From: Tupaia tana
Lineage: Eukaryota > Chordata > Mammalia > Scandentia > Tupaiidae
DNA length: 64,000 bases
Assembly (NCBI GenBank): GCA_026018925.1
Contig: JAKSZU010000004.1
Span: 35,235,233-35,299,232, forward strand
Direction: 5' to 3'
The translations under genes were made by a program, and so were the position numbers. Each line of letters begins with the position of its first letter. The first letter of the stretch is position 1. Shown here one piece after another: positions 21,523 to 33,491 of the stretch. Below the pieces are notes generated by a model. The model saw only the letters and a list, made by a program, of their open reading frames with translations, made no database searches and was not told the origin of the DNA.

Positions 21523-21792
21523 GAGCCAACAGGGAGCATTAGTGGTTAAGGTGCTGGACTCCCATGTGGTCAACCACACAGTTCAAGTCTTAGACCTGAT
21601 GACTTGAAACTCACTCTGGACTCATGTGCATGCATATCCAAAATCCCAAGAAGAGAATGGAGGAGAAGGGGTTACAGCATGGACCTGCCCCCTGGGGGGG
21701 GGGGGTGATTTCCCCCTTTCTGTCTCTCTGTTTCTCTGGTGATTGCACATGCCCTATAGCAAAAATTTTTCAAAAAGAAAAACAAAAAACAA
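21523..21792 (+). mobile_element. tSINE-A-like with 13-bp TSD
   Basis: 'gagccaacagggagcattagtgg' head, full body and an A-rich tail. 'agagctattgctg' is identical at 21510-21522 and 21793-21805, although the element itself looks diverged from the young consensus. Confidence 0.93.
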
Positions 21793-21805
21793 AGAGCTAT
21801 TGCTG

Positions 21806-22254
21806 AATCATTTAAGTGGTTTTGTGAAAGAAGACCTACGTCTTATTGAATTGGAGTCACCCCCAAGAAGACACTCTTAGAAAGTTAAGTGCTTGTTGCT
21901 TTTTATCTGCTGGATTTTAAAAGAAATTTAAGTCCCTATTTCTTTTAACTAACACTACTTTACCTTATAATACTGGAACTATACTTATCTGCAAGAACAA
22001 CCAACTCTGAATGGCATGGGCCATAAACCTTTGTTTTCCATAACTAAATGTCATGTATGATTCTGAGTCAAGTTATTGATTTCTTAGTCACACTCAATGA
22101 TCTACTCTTTTGCTTTATTATTCCCTTTTTTGCCTGTTGGGAAAGGTTTCTACTTCCCTAAGTGTTCTGAGATAGTAAGGTATCTGATCCATAGTCATCC
22201 TGTTTCTACTGGTGTCTGATGAGGTGCACCTTTTCCACATGATTTTTTTGTTCT
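21806..22254. other. Unassigned stretch
   Basis: No gene or named repeat. Confidence 0.4.
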
Positions 22255-22745
22255 TTGGCCTTTGTGTCTGTTTTTGTTGTTGTTGTTGTTGTTGTTGTTA
22301 TTGTTTTGCTTTTACATATAATCACTGTATATCATTGCAGCTTGCAAATGAATTTTCCCAGCATGAATACACCACCTATTAGTCCAGTTAAAGATATCAT
22401 ACACATTATCACCAACAGATAATTTTCCATTTTTGTGACCTTTAAATGCTTTGCTTCTTTCTTTAACCCCTTGATTTCCTTCTTCTCACCCTTTCCCATT
22501 TTCTATCCTCCTCCCACACTGTCTCTAGTATCCAAAATTGTTCTCCATTCTTTTATATCTTCCAATCTTTCAGTTTCTGCCACAGTGAGGACATTCAGTA
22601 TATATGAAGTAGGGATATACAGTGTCTCTCTTTGATAGTCTGGCTTGCTTCGCTTAGCAATAAATCTTCCATATTTGTCTACTTTCTATCAGATTCCATG
22701 GTCTCGCTTTTTATGACGGAGTAGCATTCCATCTGTTCATTACCT
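22255..22745 (-). mobile_element. L1 3' end (ORF2 end + 3' UTR)
   Basis: 'gtgtctctctttgatagtctgg', 'gcttgcttcgcttagcaa', 'atcttccatatttgtc', 'ttatgacggagtagcattccat' are the reversed ORF2 end and parallel the younger L1 at 55.9 kb. The pyrimidine-rich 3' UTR ('cctcctcccacactgtctct') follows. (TTG)n at about 22274-22302 marks the tail. 5'-truncated. Confidence 0.8.
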
Positions 22746-23176
22746 TGGTTCCACCATAGCTTCTAGCCGACAGGTCCATGTACTCTGTACCTCAATTATG
22801 AGGCTTCTTCAGATCTATTGGTCTCTCTAAAACAGATCCTCATCCCTCCCAAATACAGGAGTGACTGCCTGTTTCATATTGTGTGCTTCAGATTTTACAA
22901 AAATGCTCTTAGATCCATCTGTGGATTTGCAGCATTTGGCCATTTCTACCCCAGTGCTTAGCGTCATTCTGATTGCAGATATGTCTAAAAGGCCCGACTC
23001 ATCTAAACCACATGCTAGGAGGTGAAGATTAAATTCTCTGTTTGTGGAGCTGCTTTAAAATATGGCTGGGTTGTCCACTGGCCCAGAGCAGACCAAGAGC
23101 TCAGAATTTCTTCTCAAACATAGTTTCTGATGTTTATCTCTTTTACTCTGTTTTCCCTTCCATTTTATTTTATCTT
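22746..23176. other. Unassigned stretch
   Basis: Possibly an L1 continuation, but no block I can name. Confidence 0.35.
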
Positions 23177-23194
23177 AAAGATAATTGTTATTTT

Positions 23195-23463
23195 ATTTTT
23201 TTTTTTTTGAGAGAGGTTTTTCGCTATAGGGCGCGTGCGCTCGCCGGACAGACAGAGAGAGACAGAGAGACAGAAAGCGAGAAATCACCCCCCAGGGGGG
23301 ATGGTCACGCCGCAATCCCTTCTCCTCCATTCTCCTCTCGGGATCTTGGGCACGCACGCACACGCGCCCGGCGTGAGTTGTAAGCCACCGGGTCCGAGAC
23401 GCGAACCGCGGTCAACTACGTGGGAGTCCAGCAGCATAGCCATTACGCTAACTGCCGGTTCCC
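23195..23463 (-). mobile_element. tSINE-A, CpG-rich young copy
   Basis: Body retains 'gcgcgtgcgctcgccgg' and 'cacacgcgcccggcgtgag'. TSD: 'aagataattgttatttt' (23178-23194) against 'aaggtaattgttatttt' (23464-23480). It forms an inverted pair with the next SINE. Confidence 0.96.
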
Positions 23464-23530
23464 AAGGTAATTGTTATTTTTTGAAATTATGCATTCTTTC
23501 CAACTTCTTTGTCTTATTAAGTTTATGTAC

Positions 23531-23802
23531 TGGGACCAGCAGTTAGCGTAATGGCTATGTTGCTGAACTCCCATGTAGTCGACCGCGGTTCAAGTCCTGG
23601 ACCTGGTGACTTAAACTCACACTGGGTGTGTGTGTGTGGGTGCCCAAGATCCCAAGAGGAGAATGGAGGAGAAGGGATTGCAGCGTGGCCATCCCCCCTG
23701 GGGGGTGATTTCTCGCTTTCTGTCTCTCTGTCTCTCTCTGTCTTTTCAGCGAGCACATGCTCCCTATAGCAAAAACCTCTCTAAATATATAAATAAATAA
23801 AT
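23531..23802 (+). mobile_element. tSINE-A with 12-bp TSD
   Basis: B box changed to 'ggttcaagtcc'. The tail 'aaatatataaataaataaat' is short. 'aagtttatgtac' is perfect at 23519-23530 and 23803-23814. Confidence 0.96.
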
Positions 23803-24003
23803 AAGTTTATGTACAAACTTTACAGCATTTGTGTCCTGGCTTTTCTAAGCCAGTGTTATTTTCTCTTTCAAGATTCTCAGGTCTTACAAATCAAAGACTT
23901 TGATTTTCAAGACTATTGTCTCTATTTAGATTCAAAATGTATTTGTTTGCTGAGGTTGCCATAGCAATACCACATATTGGGTGGCTTAAAAAATAGAAAT
24001 TTA

Positions 24004-24126
24004 CAAGGGACCTCCAAAAAGCTCATAGAAAATGCATATAATGAAAAAACTATACTCATATTTCCAATATTTTACACCAAAATAAACTAGTACTTTAATT
24101 CCATTTTTCTTTTTGAAATACCCTCA
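24004..24126. mobile_element. Mini DNA transposon (mariner-type MITE) with TA duplication
   Basis: A 123-bp insertion begins 'caagggacctccaaaaag' and ends 'ctttttgaaataccctca', which are imperfect inverted repeats of about 24 bp. TA lies on each side (24002-24003, 24127-24128). Removing it and one TA rejoins 'aaattta'+'ttttctca', exactly the MLT1 consensus order, so the boundaries are well supported. Another piece of the same family may lie at about 60,474-60,512. Confidence 0.82.
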
Positions 24127-24232
24127 TATTTTCTCAAAATTCTGGAGGCTGTAAGTCCAAAGTAACAGTTCTAGCAGGGCTGGTTTCTCCTGAGGCCTCT
24201 CTCTTCACTTCCAGAGGGCCACCTTTGGTTGT

Positions 24233-24492
24233 TTTTTTTTTTTGTTTTTTTTGGAGAGGTTTTCGCTATAGGGCGCGTGCGCTTGCCAGACAGACAGAGA
24301 CATAGAGACAGAAAGCGAGAAATCACCCCCCAGGGGGGATGGTCACGCGGCAATCCCTTCTCCTCTCGGGATCCTGGGCACGCACGCACATGCGCCCGGC
24401 GTGAGTTTTAAGCCACCGGGTCCGGGACGTGAACCACAGTTGACTACGTGGGAGTCCAGTGACATAGCCATTACGCTAACTGCTGGTTCCCT
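24233..24492 (-). mobile_element. tSINE-A with 12-bp TSD, small body deletion
   Basis: 'acctttggttgt' at 24221-24232 and 24493-24504 is a perfect TSD. The body lacks the block between 'ttctcct' and 'ctcgggatc' (about 13 bp shorter than its relatives). Nested in the MLT1 LTR. Confidence 0.96.
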
Positions 24493-24745
24493 ACCTTTGG
24501 TTGTATTTTCACATGGTCTTCCCTTGGTCTGGGGTTGTCTATGTCCTATGAAGACATCAGTTGCATTAGATGAAAACATCATATCACCTCATTTTAAATT
24601 ACCTTTTTAAAGACCCTGTCTCTAAATCTGGTCACATTCTGAAGAACTAGGGGTTACAACTTCAACATATGAGTTTGGGGTGGAGGGGGAGCACAGTTCA
24701 GCTCATAACACAAAATAATTATTTTAGAAACTCAGTTGAACTTTT

Positions 24746-24983
24746 AAAGATTTTTTGCTTGCCACAGAGACACAGAGACAGACAGTGAGAGGGAAAGTGA
24801 GAAATCACCCCACAGGGAGAATGGCCACACCACAATCCCTTCTTCTCCTTTATCCTCCTGGGAATTTGGGCATGCATGCACACACGCCCAGTGTGATTTT
24901 CATGCCGCCGGGTCTGGACTCAAACCAAGGTTGACCATGTGGAAGTCCAGAGCCTTAGACACTGCACTTCCTATTGGCCCTGA
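24746..24983 (-). mobile_element. tSINE-A, older
   Basis: 'gaaatcaccccacaggga', 'catgcatgcacacacgccc', 'gccgccgggtctgg', head ending 'cctattggccc'. Confidence 0.85.
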
Positions 24984-25488
24984 CTTCTAGGTTTTCTGTG
25001 GGTTCTGTGTCTTTTTTTTCTCTGGGTTGAATGAAAATGGGCTGTGATGATTGACTCGGTGGATGGAGCATCTCAGATATCTATTCAAGTTGCATAGATT
25101 TCAAGGATCTTTGCAACCTGGCTTCCCATCTCCAACCTCTCCTCTCTGTTCTCCCTACATTTTGCTTTCTCTTCTCTAGTTATGTAAGATTTCTTTCTGA
25201 TTCTCAAAATTCTCACTGCATCTCTCACTTCTGGATCTTCAGAGATGGTATTCCCTCATCTTTAAATGCTTTTCCTCATTCTAATTTTGTTTACTTTGTT
25301 AACTATTACAAATCATTGTTGTTTCACTTTCTGCTTTTTCTGGCACCTAACAGTAAGTTAAACCTCTCTATTTGTGAAGTGCATAATTGTACTTGGCATT
25401 TTATAGAGCTTAGTCCTTGCAATTTCCACTCATTATGCGATATCTATAGCTAATGTTAAGCTGTAAGCTCCACAGTAGCGAAGACAGT
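24984..25488. other. Unassigned stretch
   Basis: No gene or recognisable repeat. Confidence 0.4.
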
Positions 25489-25560
25489 ATCTGTGTCGGT
25501 CACTGAGTCTTCCAGTGTCTGCCACAGTGTCTGGTACAAAGTAGAAGCCTGATAACTATT
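25489..25560 (+). repeat. L2-like 3' end fragment
   Basis: 'tgtctgccacagtgtctggtac' then 'aaagtagaagcctgataa' follow the L2 end pattern (a fuller copy would read '...agtaggcgctcaataa'). Confidence 0.5.
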
Positions 25561-25569
25561 TTTTTTTTT

Positions 25570-25960
25570 AATTCTAGCTTTATCCAGTTATGGTTAAAAA
25601 TTTAAATTACATTTACTTAAAAGTACAGAACCTATTTTAATTTACATATATATCGTGAAATCATCACCACAATCAAGCTAATTAATATATCCATAACCTC
25701 ACATAGCTCCCTGTTTTCATGTTGTGAGAACACTTGATTTGAGATCTACTCCTTCAGCAAATTTTGAGTGTACAATTCCTTGTTATTAACCATAGTCGCC
25801 ACGGTTAACATTAGGTCTCCAAACTCATCCTCGTTATAACTAAAAGTGTGTACTCTTTGACCAATACCTTCCCCTTTCACTTACCCTCGCTCCTGCTAAC
25901 CCTCATTCTACTCTTTCACTATGCATTCAACTATTTTTAGTTTCGACATCTGATAGGTAT
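25570..25960 (-). mobile_element. Old L1 3' UTR fragment
   Basis: 'gtgaaatcatcaccacaatcaag', 'ttaatatatccataacctcaca', 'ccttgttattaaccatagtc', 'ctccaaactcatcc', 'cctgctaaccctcattctact' are the reversed L1M 3' UTR. Confidence 0.75.
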
Positions 25961-26519
25961 TTGTTGGATGACTGAACAGTTAACTCTGAGGCATTGTTTA
26001 CTCGGTATATGAAGGTGGTTTCATGTGGATTTATACCCAGATTTTTTTCTTAGAAAAATAGCCTACGTCTATTCAGCAGTCAGGACTGTTAGTTGTAAGC
26101 AACAGAAACTTAGGCTGATTCAAGCAGAAAAGGATACTGACTCTTCTGTCATGTCTTCAGGAAGACTAGAGAACAGGATTGGAGGCTGTAATGCTAGGCA
26201 CAGTGCCGAAGTCACAGTCCGAAATTGCTGCTGCCTTGAGCAGCCAATGCCAAAGATAGCACCACCAGCACCACCAGATGTTGGGCCCTAGAGCTGCCAG
26301 TTTCACCACTGTCCCTAGAAAGTTCCCACTGTTGCATGACTGCATGATATCCACCATCCCTACAGCCACCCGAGCCTCCACTGCACACGTTAGCCTCTTT
26401 GACTCTGTCTTCACTGTCTCCACTGCTACCCCCACCTTTTTTGTTCCCCGGCCACTGTTGCCATTTGCACAGATTCTGAGAAGACCCTGCTTCTTCATTT
26501 CTTCCCTTGTGAATATGTT
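25961..26519. other. Unassigned stretch
   Basis: 'gactgttagttgtaagcaacag' (about 26086) looks like the start of some old mammalian repeat I cannot name. Overlapping open frames of 88-161 codons on both strands (26025-26700) are low-complexity and lack motifs. Confidence 0.35.
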
Positions 26520-26521
26520 GG

Positions 26522-26764
26522 GCTGGCCCCATTACATAGCCTTTGAGCACTGTGCATAGGAAGCCAGATCCCACAGGGCTGACTGCCAATTGAATCCTGG
26601 CCCTGGTGGCTTGAAAAACATACCAGGCACATGTGTGTGGGTGCCCCAAATCCTGAGAGGGTAGAAAAATGGAGGAAAAGACTTGCAGCATGACCACACC
26701 TCATTGTAAAGTGCTTTCTCTCTCTCTTTTCTCTCTCTGGCAAGCACATACAACTTCTGCCAAT

Positions 26765-26766
<2 letters not shown>
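26522..26766 (+). mobile_element. Old tSINE-A-like SINE
   Basis: 'gctggccccattacatagcc', 'gggctgactgcc', 'aatggaggaaaagacttgcagc', 'tctggcaagcacatacaac'. The tail has become a CA repeat. Confidence 0.8.

Positions 26767-26812
<46 letters not shown>
26767..26812 (+). repeat. (CA)n microsatellite
   Basis: An uninterrupted ACAC run of about 44 bp at the end of an old tSINE-A. Confidence 0.97.
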
Positions 26813-26815
<3 letters not shown>

Positions 26816-29246
26816 AAAAGAAAAAAGTAGATCCATTTGGCAGAGCCTAGGCCATGTGAACAATGCTCCAGCTACAACAGACACTGGGAAAGAAAATGTT
26901 TATTTTAATGTCTATTTTGGAATATGGGCTCTGCCTCACAATGTAAGAAACTCCCAGACATGGGAAAGAGGTTCAGACACTGAGAGTCCAAAAAGTATGA
27001 CAAATGTCCACTTGATTGTGATTGCAGACACAAGAAGCTCCCTGAGCACACAGAGAACTGTCTTTACGGTGCATTTGTGTATGTATGTGTGTGCATGTGT
27101 GTGCGCACATACATGTGCATGTATGTACATGTGTGTGCGTGCATGTGCATGTGTGTATGTGTTTTAAAACATCTTTCCCATCTTTGACATCAAACTTGCT
27201 GGAACATAACTAAAACCATGTCCACAGACATGCTAATACCAGTGCTCAGCTTTGCAAACTTGCAGCTGGTCTGTTCTACCCTCAACTCTCACTCAACACT
27301 CATGCCCATCTCGGCAGTCCTTTCCTCAAATTCCTCTACCTCCACCTCCCTCTTTATAATCATCTTTTTCTTCACTACCTTACATTCTACCTTTTATGTA
27401 CCTGAACATTCTCACTTCAAGACAGCAGGGACCATCTCCCATGCTCATGGGGCTCTAGTCCTCAGTGTGGGGCTGTACCCATCACAGGCTCTCTTTCAGC
27501 AAGTGCTACATGGAAACAGGAGAGAGCCACCTACCCATGCCACCTCCCTGCAGTCCTGCATTCTCCTCAGTACTTGGGGCTTCCTGCCTTGATCCCTGCA
27601 CTGCCATAGATTCCAATTTACCTTGCAACACTTTCTCAAGCAGATCCAACACCAGGAAAACTTCTTTCTCATGTCTTTAAGCTTCTTGGGCACACTACAT
27701 ATTTTTAGATCATAGCATAAAGGCTACCCCTTCAGTAAGCACAGGGCCTTCTCCCTGTATCCTTTCCCTCAGCCGCCCTTCCTTAGACCTTCCATATTTC
27801 CTCAATACGTTTTATTCCTGCTGCTTTCCACCAAAATCCTGTTCCTATGTTGTTCAGCCTCTGAGTCATCTCTTTCAGGTGCTGCTGAGGAGTTTAGAAA
27901 GATGAAGGTCAGGACCTGAGGAGATCTGGAAGAAATGATGGGAAAGAAATTCCTCATAATGATCTGGTCTTCATTTGAAATATCTTCTTTGAAAAACTTA
28001 AAGCCCTCTTACACAGAGGTTAACCTCTAGCGAACATATCTACCCTTCTTTTTACACTAAAAGAGTATCTGTCTCCTCCACAACCTTCAGAAGCATTATA
28101 AAAAACCCACTTCCATCTAAATATAATTGGAAGTACATGCTCCAGAAATGGTGTTAGAAGCACCCAAACATTGTTCTGTCATAGTGTGAAGGCTTCATCC
28201 TCAGCCAGGCCTGAGCCAGCTCATTAGCCACCTTGCCCTCAGTTCATCTTGGCCCCTCTCCAGAAAAGGCACACCCATCCTCTTTTCTTTAGTTGTCCAT
28301 GTAAAGGCTGTGACCTTCATTTTGAGAAAAAAAAAATAGGTCAGGCAAAAATACCATTTTGCTTTTGCCACTTATCCACCAACTAGCGCGTCTATTTATG
28401 AAGAGATGGAGGAAGGGTGATTCATGGTCCTCAGTCACATGACCCAGGTTACCTGCTCCAGCAAGGAATGCTGCTATCAAAAAGTCTGTAGAAGAGTATA
28501 CTATATGCTGAGCTTCCTAAGGCCTTGCCCAAGATCTCATATCAACTTTGTTTTTTTAACTTAAATATTGTGGTTGATTTCAATTTCAATTCCAAACACA
28601 CAGGAGGCTTTTAGAACTGCTGGCTCCATACCTAAGCACTGTCACAACAATCACAACTCTGTGTTGTAGTTACTTGCAACACAGAAATGGCCAGACACCA
28701 AAAATAAGATCTCCATGTTTAGATCTCAAGTTTGATGGATTTGCAATTAGAAATTCTACTTTGGGCAAGCAGCTACATTGCCTGGCTTGAAGAAGAATGG
28801 GACAGCTCATCCTTAGAGTACCTGATACCTTATTTTCTGATTAATCGTGACCACTCATGCCATTACTGCTTTAAAAACATAAGTCAGTGCAACTGGATGA
28901 CTGTCCTGACCACCCGTCTCCAGATTTAGATAAGAACTCACAACACACACACACCCCATTTAAAAACTTTCTGGGAAGTAGGTACTTAAATAAATAACAT
29001 GGGTTTTTCTCTGGGTAATGTTGTGTCTACAGCCGAAGTTAATCCATTTAGACAGTGAAATCAAGTGTTTTCTGTGATGTCTTTGTATTGGATAAGGTGA
29101 GTTTTGTCATCATAATTAAGCCCACAGGACCAATGTAAAGAAAATTCTAGAAAAAAAAAAAATCTCTGTAAGTGTGCTACTCAGAACAAGAATACCTCAA
29201 GAAATTAATGAATGTTATGTAAGCAAAGTGTTCTGCCATGGACATT
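26813..29246. other. Unassigned 2.4-kb stretch
   Basis: A complex TG-rich microsatellite lies at about 27074-27160. 'gacagcagggaccatctccc' near 27421 is L2-like. The 124-codon frame at 27218-27592 has no recognisable domain. Nothing else can be named. Confidence 0.4.
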
Positions 29247-29248
29247 TT

Positions 29249-29503
29249 TTTTTTAGAGGATTTTGCCTTAGGACACATGTGCTCACCAGAGAGAAATAGA
29301 GACAGAGACAGTGAGAGGGAAGATAAGAAATTACACCTCAGAGGGGAAGGCCACACTGCAGTCCCTTCTCTGTTCTCCTCCTGGGATCTTGGATACACAC
29401 GCACACATGCCCACTATGAGTTTCAAGCCACCTGGTCCAGGACTCTCTGGTCACCCATGTGAGGGTCCAGGGATGAAACTGCTACATTATCTGGTGGTCT
29501 CCA
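29249..29503 (-). mobile_element. Old tSINE-A-like SINE
   Basis: 'ttagaggattttgccttagg', 'gtgctcaccagagagaaatag', 'gaaggccacactgcagtccc', 'gatcttggatacacacgcac', then a strongly decayed head. Confidence 0.8.
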
Positions 29504-31410
29504 ATCACGCATTTCTGAGAAATATTGTATTAAACAAGGTTAGGCAAGTTAAACAGGTCTCTCTATTATAGGACTATCCTTCAGAACTTTTAATATACAA
29601 TATACATAGCAAAAAAAGAAAACGTATAGACAGTGTATCTATACATCCGAGTGTATCTGACTACAGAATACTTTGTTGTTGAGCATCTTACAATATGTGC
29701 TTCATGAAACAGACTGGTGAACTTTGTTTGGAGGATAGACATTGCCTTATGACTCAACTTCCTTCCTCATTTCTTAGACAGGAAAACATAGTAAGACATG
29801 AGAAGCATGTCTTCTGGAGCCATCTGGTGTTGATTTTTTTCGTCTGTTGCCTGAAATCATTCTGTTGCTGCCATCTGACAGAGCTGTTCCTTGTCACAGA
29901 GTTGTCTGACCACTCTGGTAAGGGCAGCTCTCCCTGCCTATTCCCAGGTCTCCCAAGAGGTTCCAACCAGCGCTGTTCTGGAATCTTCTCATGGCTTCAC
30001 TCACTCCCTTGGCTTTGAATTCTCATGACCTACCATCTCCATTGGGTTCTCTGCCTTGACCTTTGGGAGGCTGTTTTTTTTTTTTTCTCCAAGAACCCAT
30101 TCTCCTTCTGGCTATAAATTGTACATTGAGCATCCTGCTCTCAATAGCAGGTGACTGTTTTTCTCTACCTATGCTCACCTACCCTTTTTTCCACCTCCTG
30201 TACATACTTTCCAGCTTTCCTGTAAATGCTTATCCTAGCCCTGTCCTTGACCTTCATCTGTGGCTTGGCCCATAGCTATGATGTAACATTGACTGCTGAA
30301 GTTTGCCAGGACCACAACTTACTGGAAGGAATTCTCTTGCCACATGAGAGATCAACCCAGTGACAGGCAAAATATAACATGAGTGCTAAGGTTCAGTGTT
30401 AGTGTTTGGGTTCTTTAGAGTTTCCACATGGTTTCCCCATGCGGGCTACATTGCATTAGTTAGTAGGTGTCCTGGAGTCATTTTGCACCAATAAGATGGG
30501 TGTTAATAAAGACTTCTTTATATATTTTTAATATCCTTTTTCTGCTCTACAACATTCCACAAGCCTTGCTTATTCACATATTATCGAGAGTCATAACAGC
30601 TCTCTGCTTGGTAGACCAGAGATTACAATCAGCCTGTCATTTTATTTGATCTTCTTTTGTTTTCAGTTATTTTTCTACTAAAGTGCCCAATGCCCTGCAG
30701 GCAGAAGTGCCTTCAAATTAAAATGTATTGTTAATATTCCAGACCACACACACTCGGTTCTTCATGTGGCTTGAGTTTCGCTGCTGAGATGATGGTGCAT
30801 GATATTCTGATGCTGAGAAAATGTGCCCAACTCAGCCTATTTTGCAGAACTCCTTTGTTCCCTGAGGCAAACTTGGCATAATTTTGTTAAAGGTTCAATT
30901 AGGATAACTCCTATTGTTTCCCCAAGGTCACTTTTGAAATTCCTTGTCAGTCAGTTCAAAGAAAGGTAAGTAAACACTTCAGAGCAGCAAAATAGCTTCA
31001 GTTTTTTGGGTGCAGGGTGGGGGTTGTATGTGCATTTATGTGTATACATATGTGTGTGTATGTGTGTGTGAACGTGTGCATGGAGAGAGTTGAGGGGAGA
31101 TAACTAGACTATCATTTAATGACATGATGACACAAAAACATCCAAATGTCTTACAGGATTGTCAAGGTTATTTATTGATCTAGAGATAGATACCATCACA
31201 AACATGTATCAGAAAGACATCTCAGTGCTTATTTTCATTAACCTGGTCATGTAGGTCTACAAAGGACATAGAGCAGGTTGTAAGTCATATTTCTAAGGAC
31301 TGACTTCCCCATGATAAAGTACCAAGTCCCAGAACTGCCCAAGAGAGAGTTGTCATCCGCCCACGCCTATTGGTGCCTGTTCCTTCACCTCTCTTCATGC
31401 TCCTCAAGAA
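29504..31410. other. Unassigned 1.9-kb stretch
   Basis: A TG-rich microsatellite lies at about 31020-31080. No gene, RNA or repeat recognised. Confidence 0.4.
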
Positions 31411-31421
31411 CACTAATCTTC

Positions 31422-31698
31422 AGGAGCAGCATTTGGCATAATGGCTATGTCGCTGGACTCCCATGTAGTTCACTGTGGTTTGAGTCCCAGACCCGGTGGC
31501 TTAAACTCACACTGGGCGCATGTGCGTGCGTGCCCAAGATCCCGAGAGGAGAATGGAGGAGAAAGGATTGCAGCGTGGCCATCCCCCCTGGAGGTGTAAT
31601 TTCTCACTTTCTGTCTCTCTCTCTCTCTCTTGTTCTGGCCAGCACACGCATCCTATAGCAAAAACCTCTAGAACAAACAAACAACAGCAAATAAAAAA
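31422..31698 (+). mobile_element. tSINE-A
   Basis: 'caggagcagcatttggcataatgg' to 'cctatagcaaaaacctctag', tail of AAAC/CAGC units. The flanks 'actaatcttca' (31411-31421) and 'actcatcttca' look like a one-mismatch TSD. Confidence 0.93.
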
Positions 31699-31904
31699 CC
31701 ACTCATCTTCAAGCCTAGACCACGTGCTTGCTCCAGGCTGCTCTGTTGTAGCTTGAGTGATCTACACCCTCTCTCTGGTTACATCCACACGTTCTCACCT
31801 CTGAGCCGAGAGTAGTTGCCAGTTACTACCCTTCATGGATTAGCTCTTTTTCTTCCTTTCCACTCAGCCAAAGCGTAGTTGTCTCTCAATATCAAATTCA
31901 CACC

Positions 31905-32030
31905 ACAAAGCTTCAATTCTAAGCTCCAAAACGATAGAAGCCGTGTCTGTTTTATTTCCGGTGACATATTCAATGCCTGACGTATAATCAGTCTCCAAAA
32001 CATATTTGTTGAGTGTAAATCAAAGTGAAT
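31905..32030 (+). repeat. L2-like 3' end fragment
   Basis: 'gtctgttttatttccggtgac', 'caatgcctgacgtataatc', 'aacatatttgttgagtgtaaat' follow the L2 ending ('...caatatttgttgaatgaat'). Confidence 0.55.
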
Positions 32031-32666
32031 GATAAAGATGGGCTAGGAAATCAGGGGTATTTAACAACAGGTAGGGCTGAGCCTTGCCCCAAATCACCAG
32101 TCCAGCTCCCATTTTCATCTGCTCCCTTGCTGTGGATCAGCCCCACCTCAGGGCCAGCAATCCTCTTTGCTCTGCGGGTGATACAAAGTTAAATCAGGCT
32201 TGGGCCTCCTCCTTCAGAAACCTGCACTCTAGTCGGGGAAATCAGATAAGCACGTCAATACCCGGAATGCAAGATTGAAAGTGACAAAAGCCAACAGAGA
32301 AAATCTAGGAAAGATGAGAGGAGGAAAGAGATTCATTATGTAAGAGGATGTTTAAATGAAACTTTGCTGTCTCACTCTGCGGACGACCAGGTAGATGCCA
32401 AGTCTCCACAGGGACTCCTCCTGAGAGTAAGATGCTCGCCCATTTATACAAGGCGTGCCAGGGACCCGCCTTAAGGCACAGAGGTGCTGATGTGCACAGC
32501 CAGTGCTGGAGAATGTCTCTCGAGGGAACTGGCAGACTGCGGATGCCGTTCCCTCCCACTGATACTATGGGATCTTTCTTTCACCCCACACCAAGTGAGG
32601 GAACTGTAAGAACTCCCTGGAAGTTTGGGGAACTGGAGAACTTGTGCACTAACCTCATCTGTATTT
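32031..32666. other. Unassigned stretch
   Basis: No gene or named repeat. 'cagaaacctgcactctagtc' near 32215 is an old-repeat-like phrase I cannot assign. Confidence 0.35.
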
Positions 32667-32667
32667 T

Positions 32668-32822
32668 ATTTTGTTTTAGAGAAAGAGAGAGATTTTTGCT
32701 ATTGGGTGTTTGTGCTCACCAGAGAGAGTGAGAGATGGAAAACAAGGAATCAGCCCCGGGTGGGGGGGTGGTATGGCCATGCCACAATCCCTTCTCCTCC
32801 ATTCTCTTCTCAGGATTTTGGT

Positions 32823-32856
<34 letters not shown>

Positions 32857-32959
32857 TGCATTCACCTGGTGTGACTTTTAAACCAACAGGTCGAGGACTA
32901 GAACTGCAGTCAACCATGTGGGAGTCCAGCACCTTAACCTCTACACTGCCTGCTGGCCC
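32668..32959 (-). mobile_element. Old tSINE-A with internal (CA)n
   Basis: 'atttttgctattgggtg', 'atggccatgccacaatccc', then a (CA) run at 32823-32853 replacing the 'cacgcacgcacacg' block, and a head ending 'cctgctggccc'. Confidence 0.88.
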
Positions 32960-33205
32960 CATTTTCTTTATGTTTTAACATATTTGCTTCACATAGTTTT
33001 AACTTCTGTTATAAAATGCATATATGCTTGTGATTTTTTAATCTTCAATTAGCCTGTATATCATTATAAATTATTCCCCTTCATCTCTACCAATACTTCT
33101 TATTTGAGGTTTAATTTTTCTCATGTTAATGTAGTCATACCAGCTTTCTTAGACTTAGTATTTTCATGGCATTTTTTTTTTTCAGTCTCTTTCAAATTAT
33201 CTGTG

Positions 33206-33491
33206 GTTTTTTTTTTTGTTTGTTTTGTTTTTTCTTTTTTTGGAGAGGTTTTTGCTATAGGGCGCGTGCACTCGCCAGACAGACAGAGAGAGACAGAGAG
33301 ACAGAAAGCAGGAAATCACCCCCCAGGGGGGATGGCCACGCCGCAATCCCTTCTCCTCCATTCTCCTCTCGGGATCTTGGGCACGCACACACACGCGCCC
33401 GGCGTGAGTTTAAGCCGCCGGGTCTGGGACTCGAACCGCGGTCGACTACGTGGGAGTCCAGCGACATAGCCATTACGCTAACTGCTGGTCC
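33206..33491 (-). mobile_element. tSINE-A, young, 13-bp TSD
   Basis: TSD 'caaattatctgtg' at 33193-33205 and 33492-33504, perfect. CpG-rich body, B box 'ggactcgaaccgcgg' reversed. Nested in the ancient L1. Confidence 0.97.

Larger units (their letters stand above)
23935..24725 (-). mobile_element. MLT1-type MaLR solo LTR (fossil) with two nested insertions
   Basis: Reversed MLT1: 'tttgctgaggttgccatagc', 'gggtggcttaaa', 'ttctggaggctg', 'cagggctggtttctcctg', 'gaggcctctctc', 'gaccctgtctctaaatc', 'ggtcacattctgaag', 'cttcaacatatgagtttgg'. It is interrupted by a TA-flanked MITE (24004-24126) and a tSINE-A (24233-24492). Ancient and broken. Confidence 0.9.

Noticed and set aside
26166-26697. Overlapping 110- and 161-codon frames on the minus strand
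   Set aside because: Composition follows GCN/CAC repeats and an old SINE; no motif, and open frames also occur on the opposite strand.
26767-26812. CRISPR-like or tandem array
   Set aside because: A plain CA microsatellite. There are no spacers, and the host is a mammal.
27218-27592. 124-codon frame
   Set aside because: No recognised motif, and it overlaps L2-like wording.
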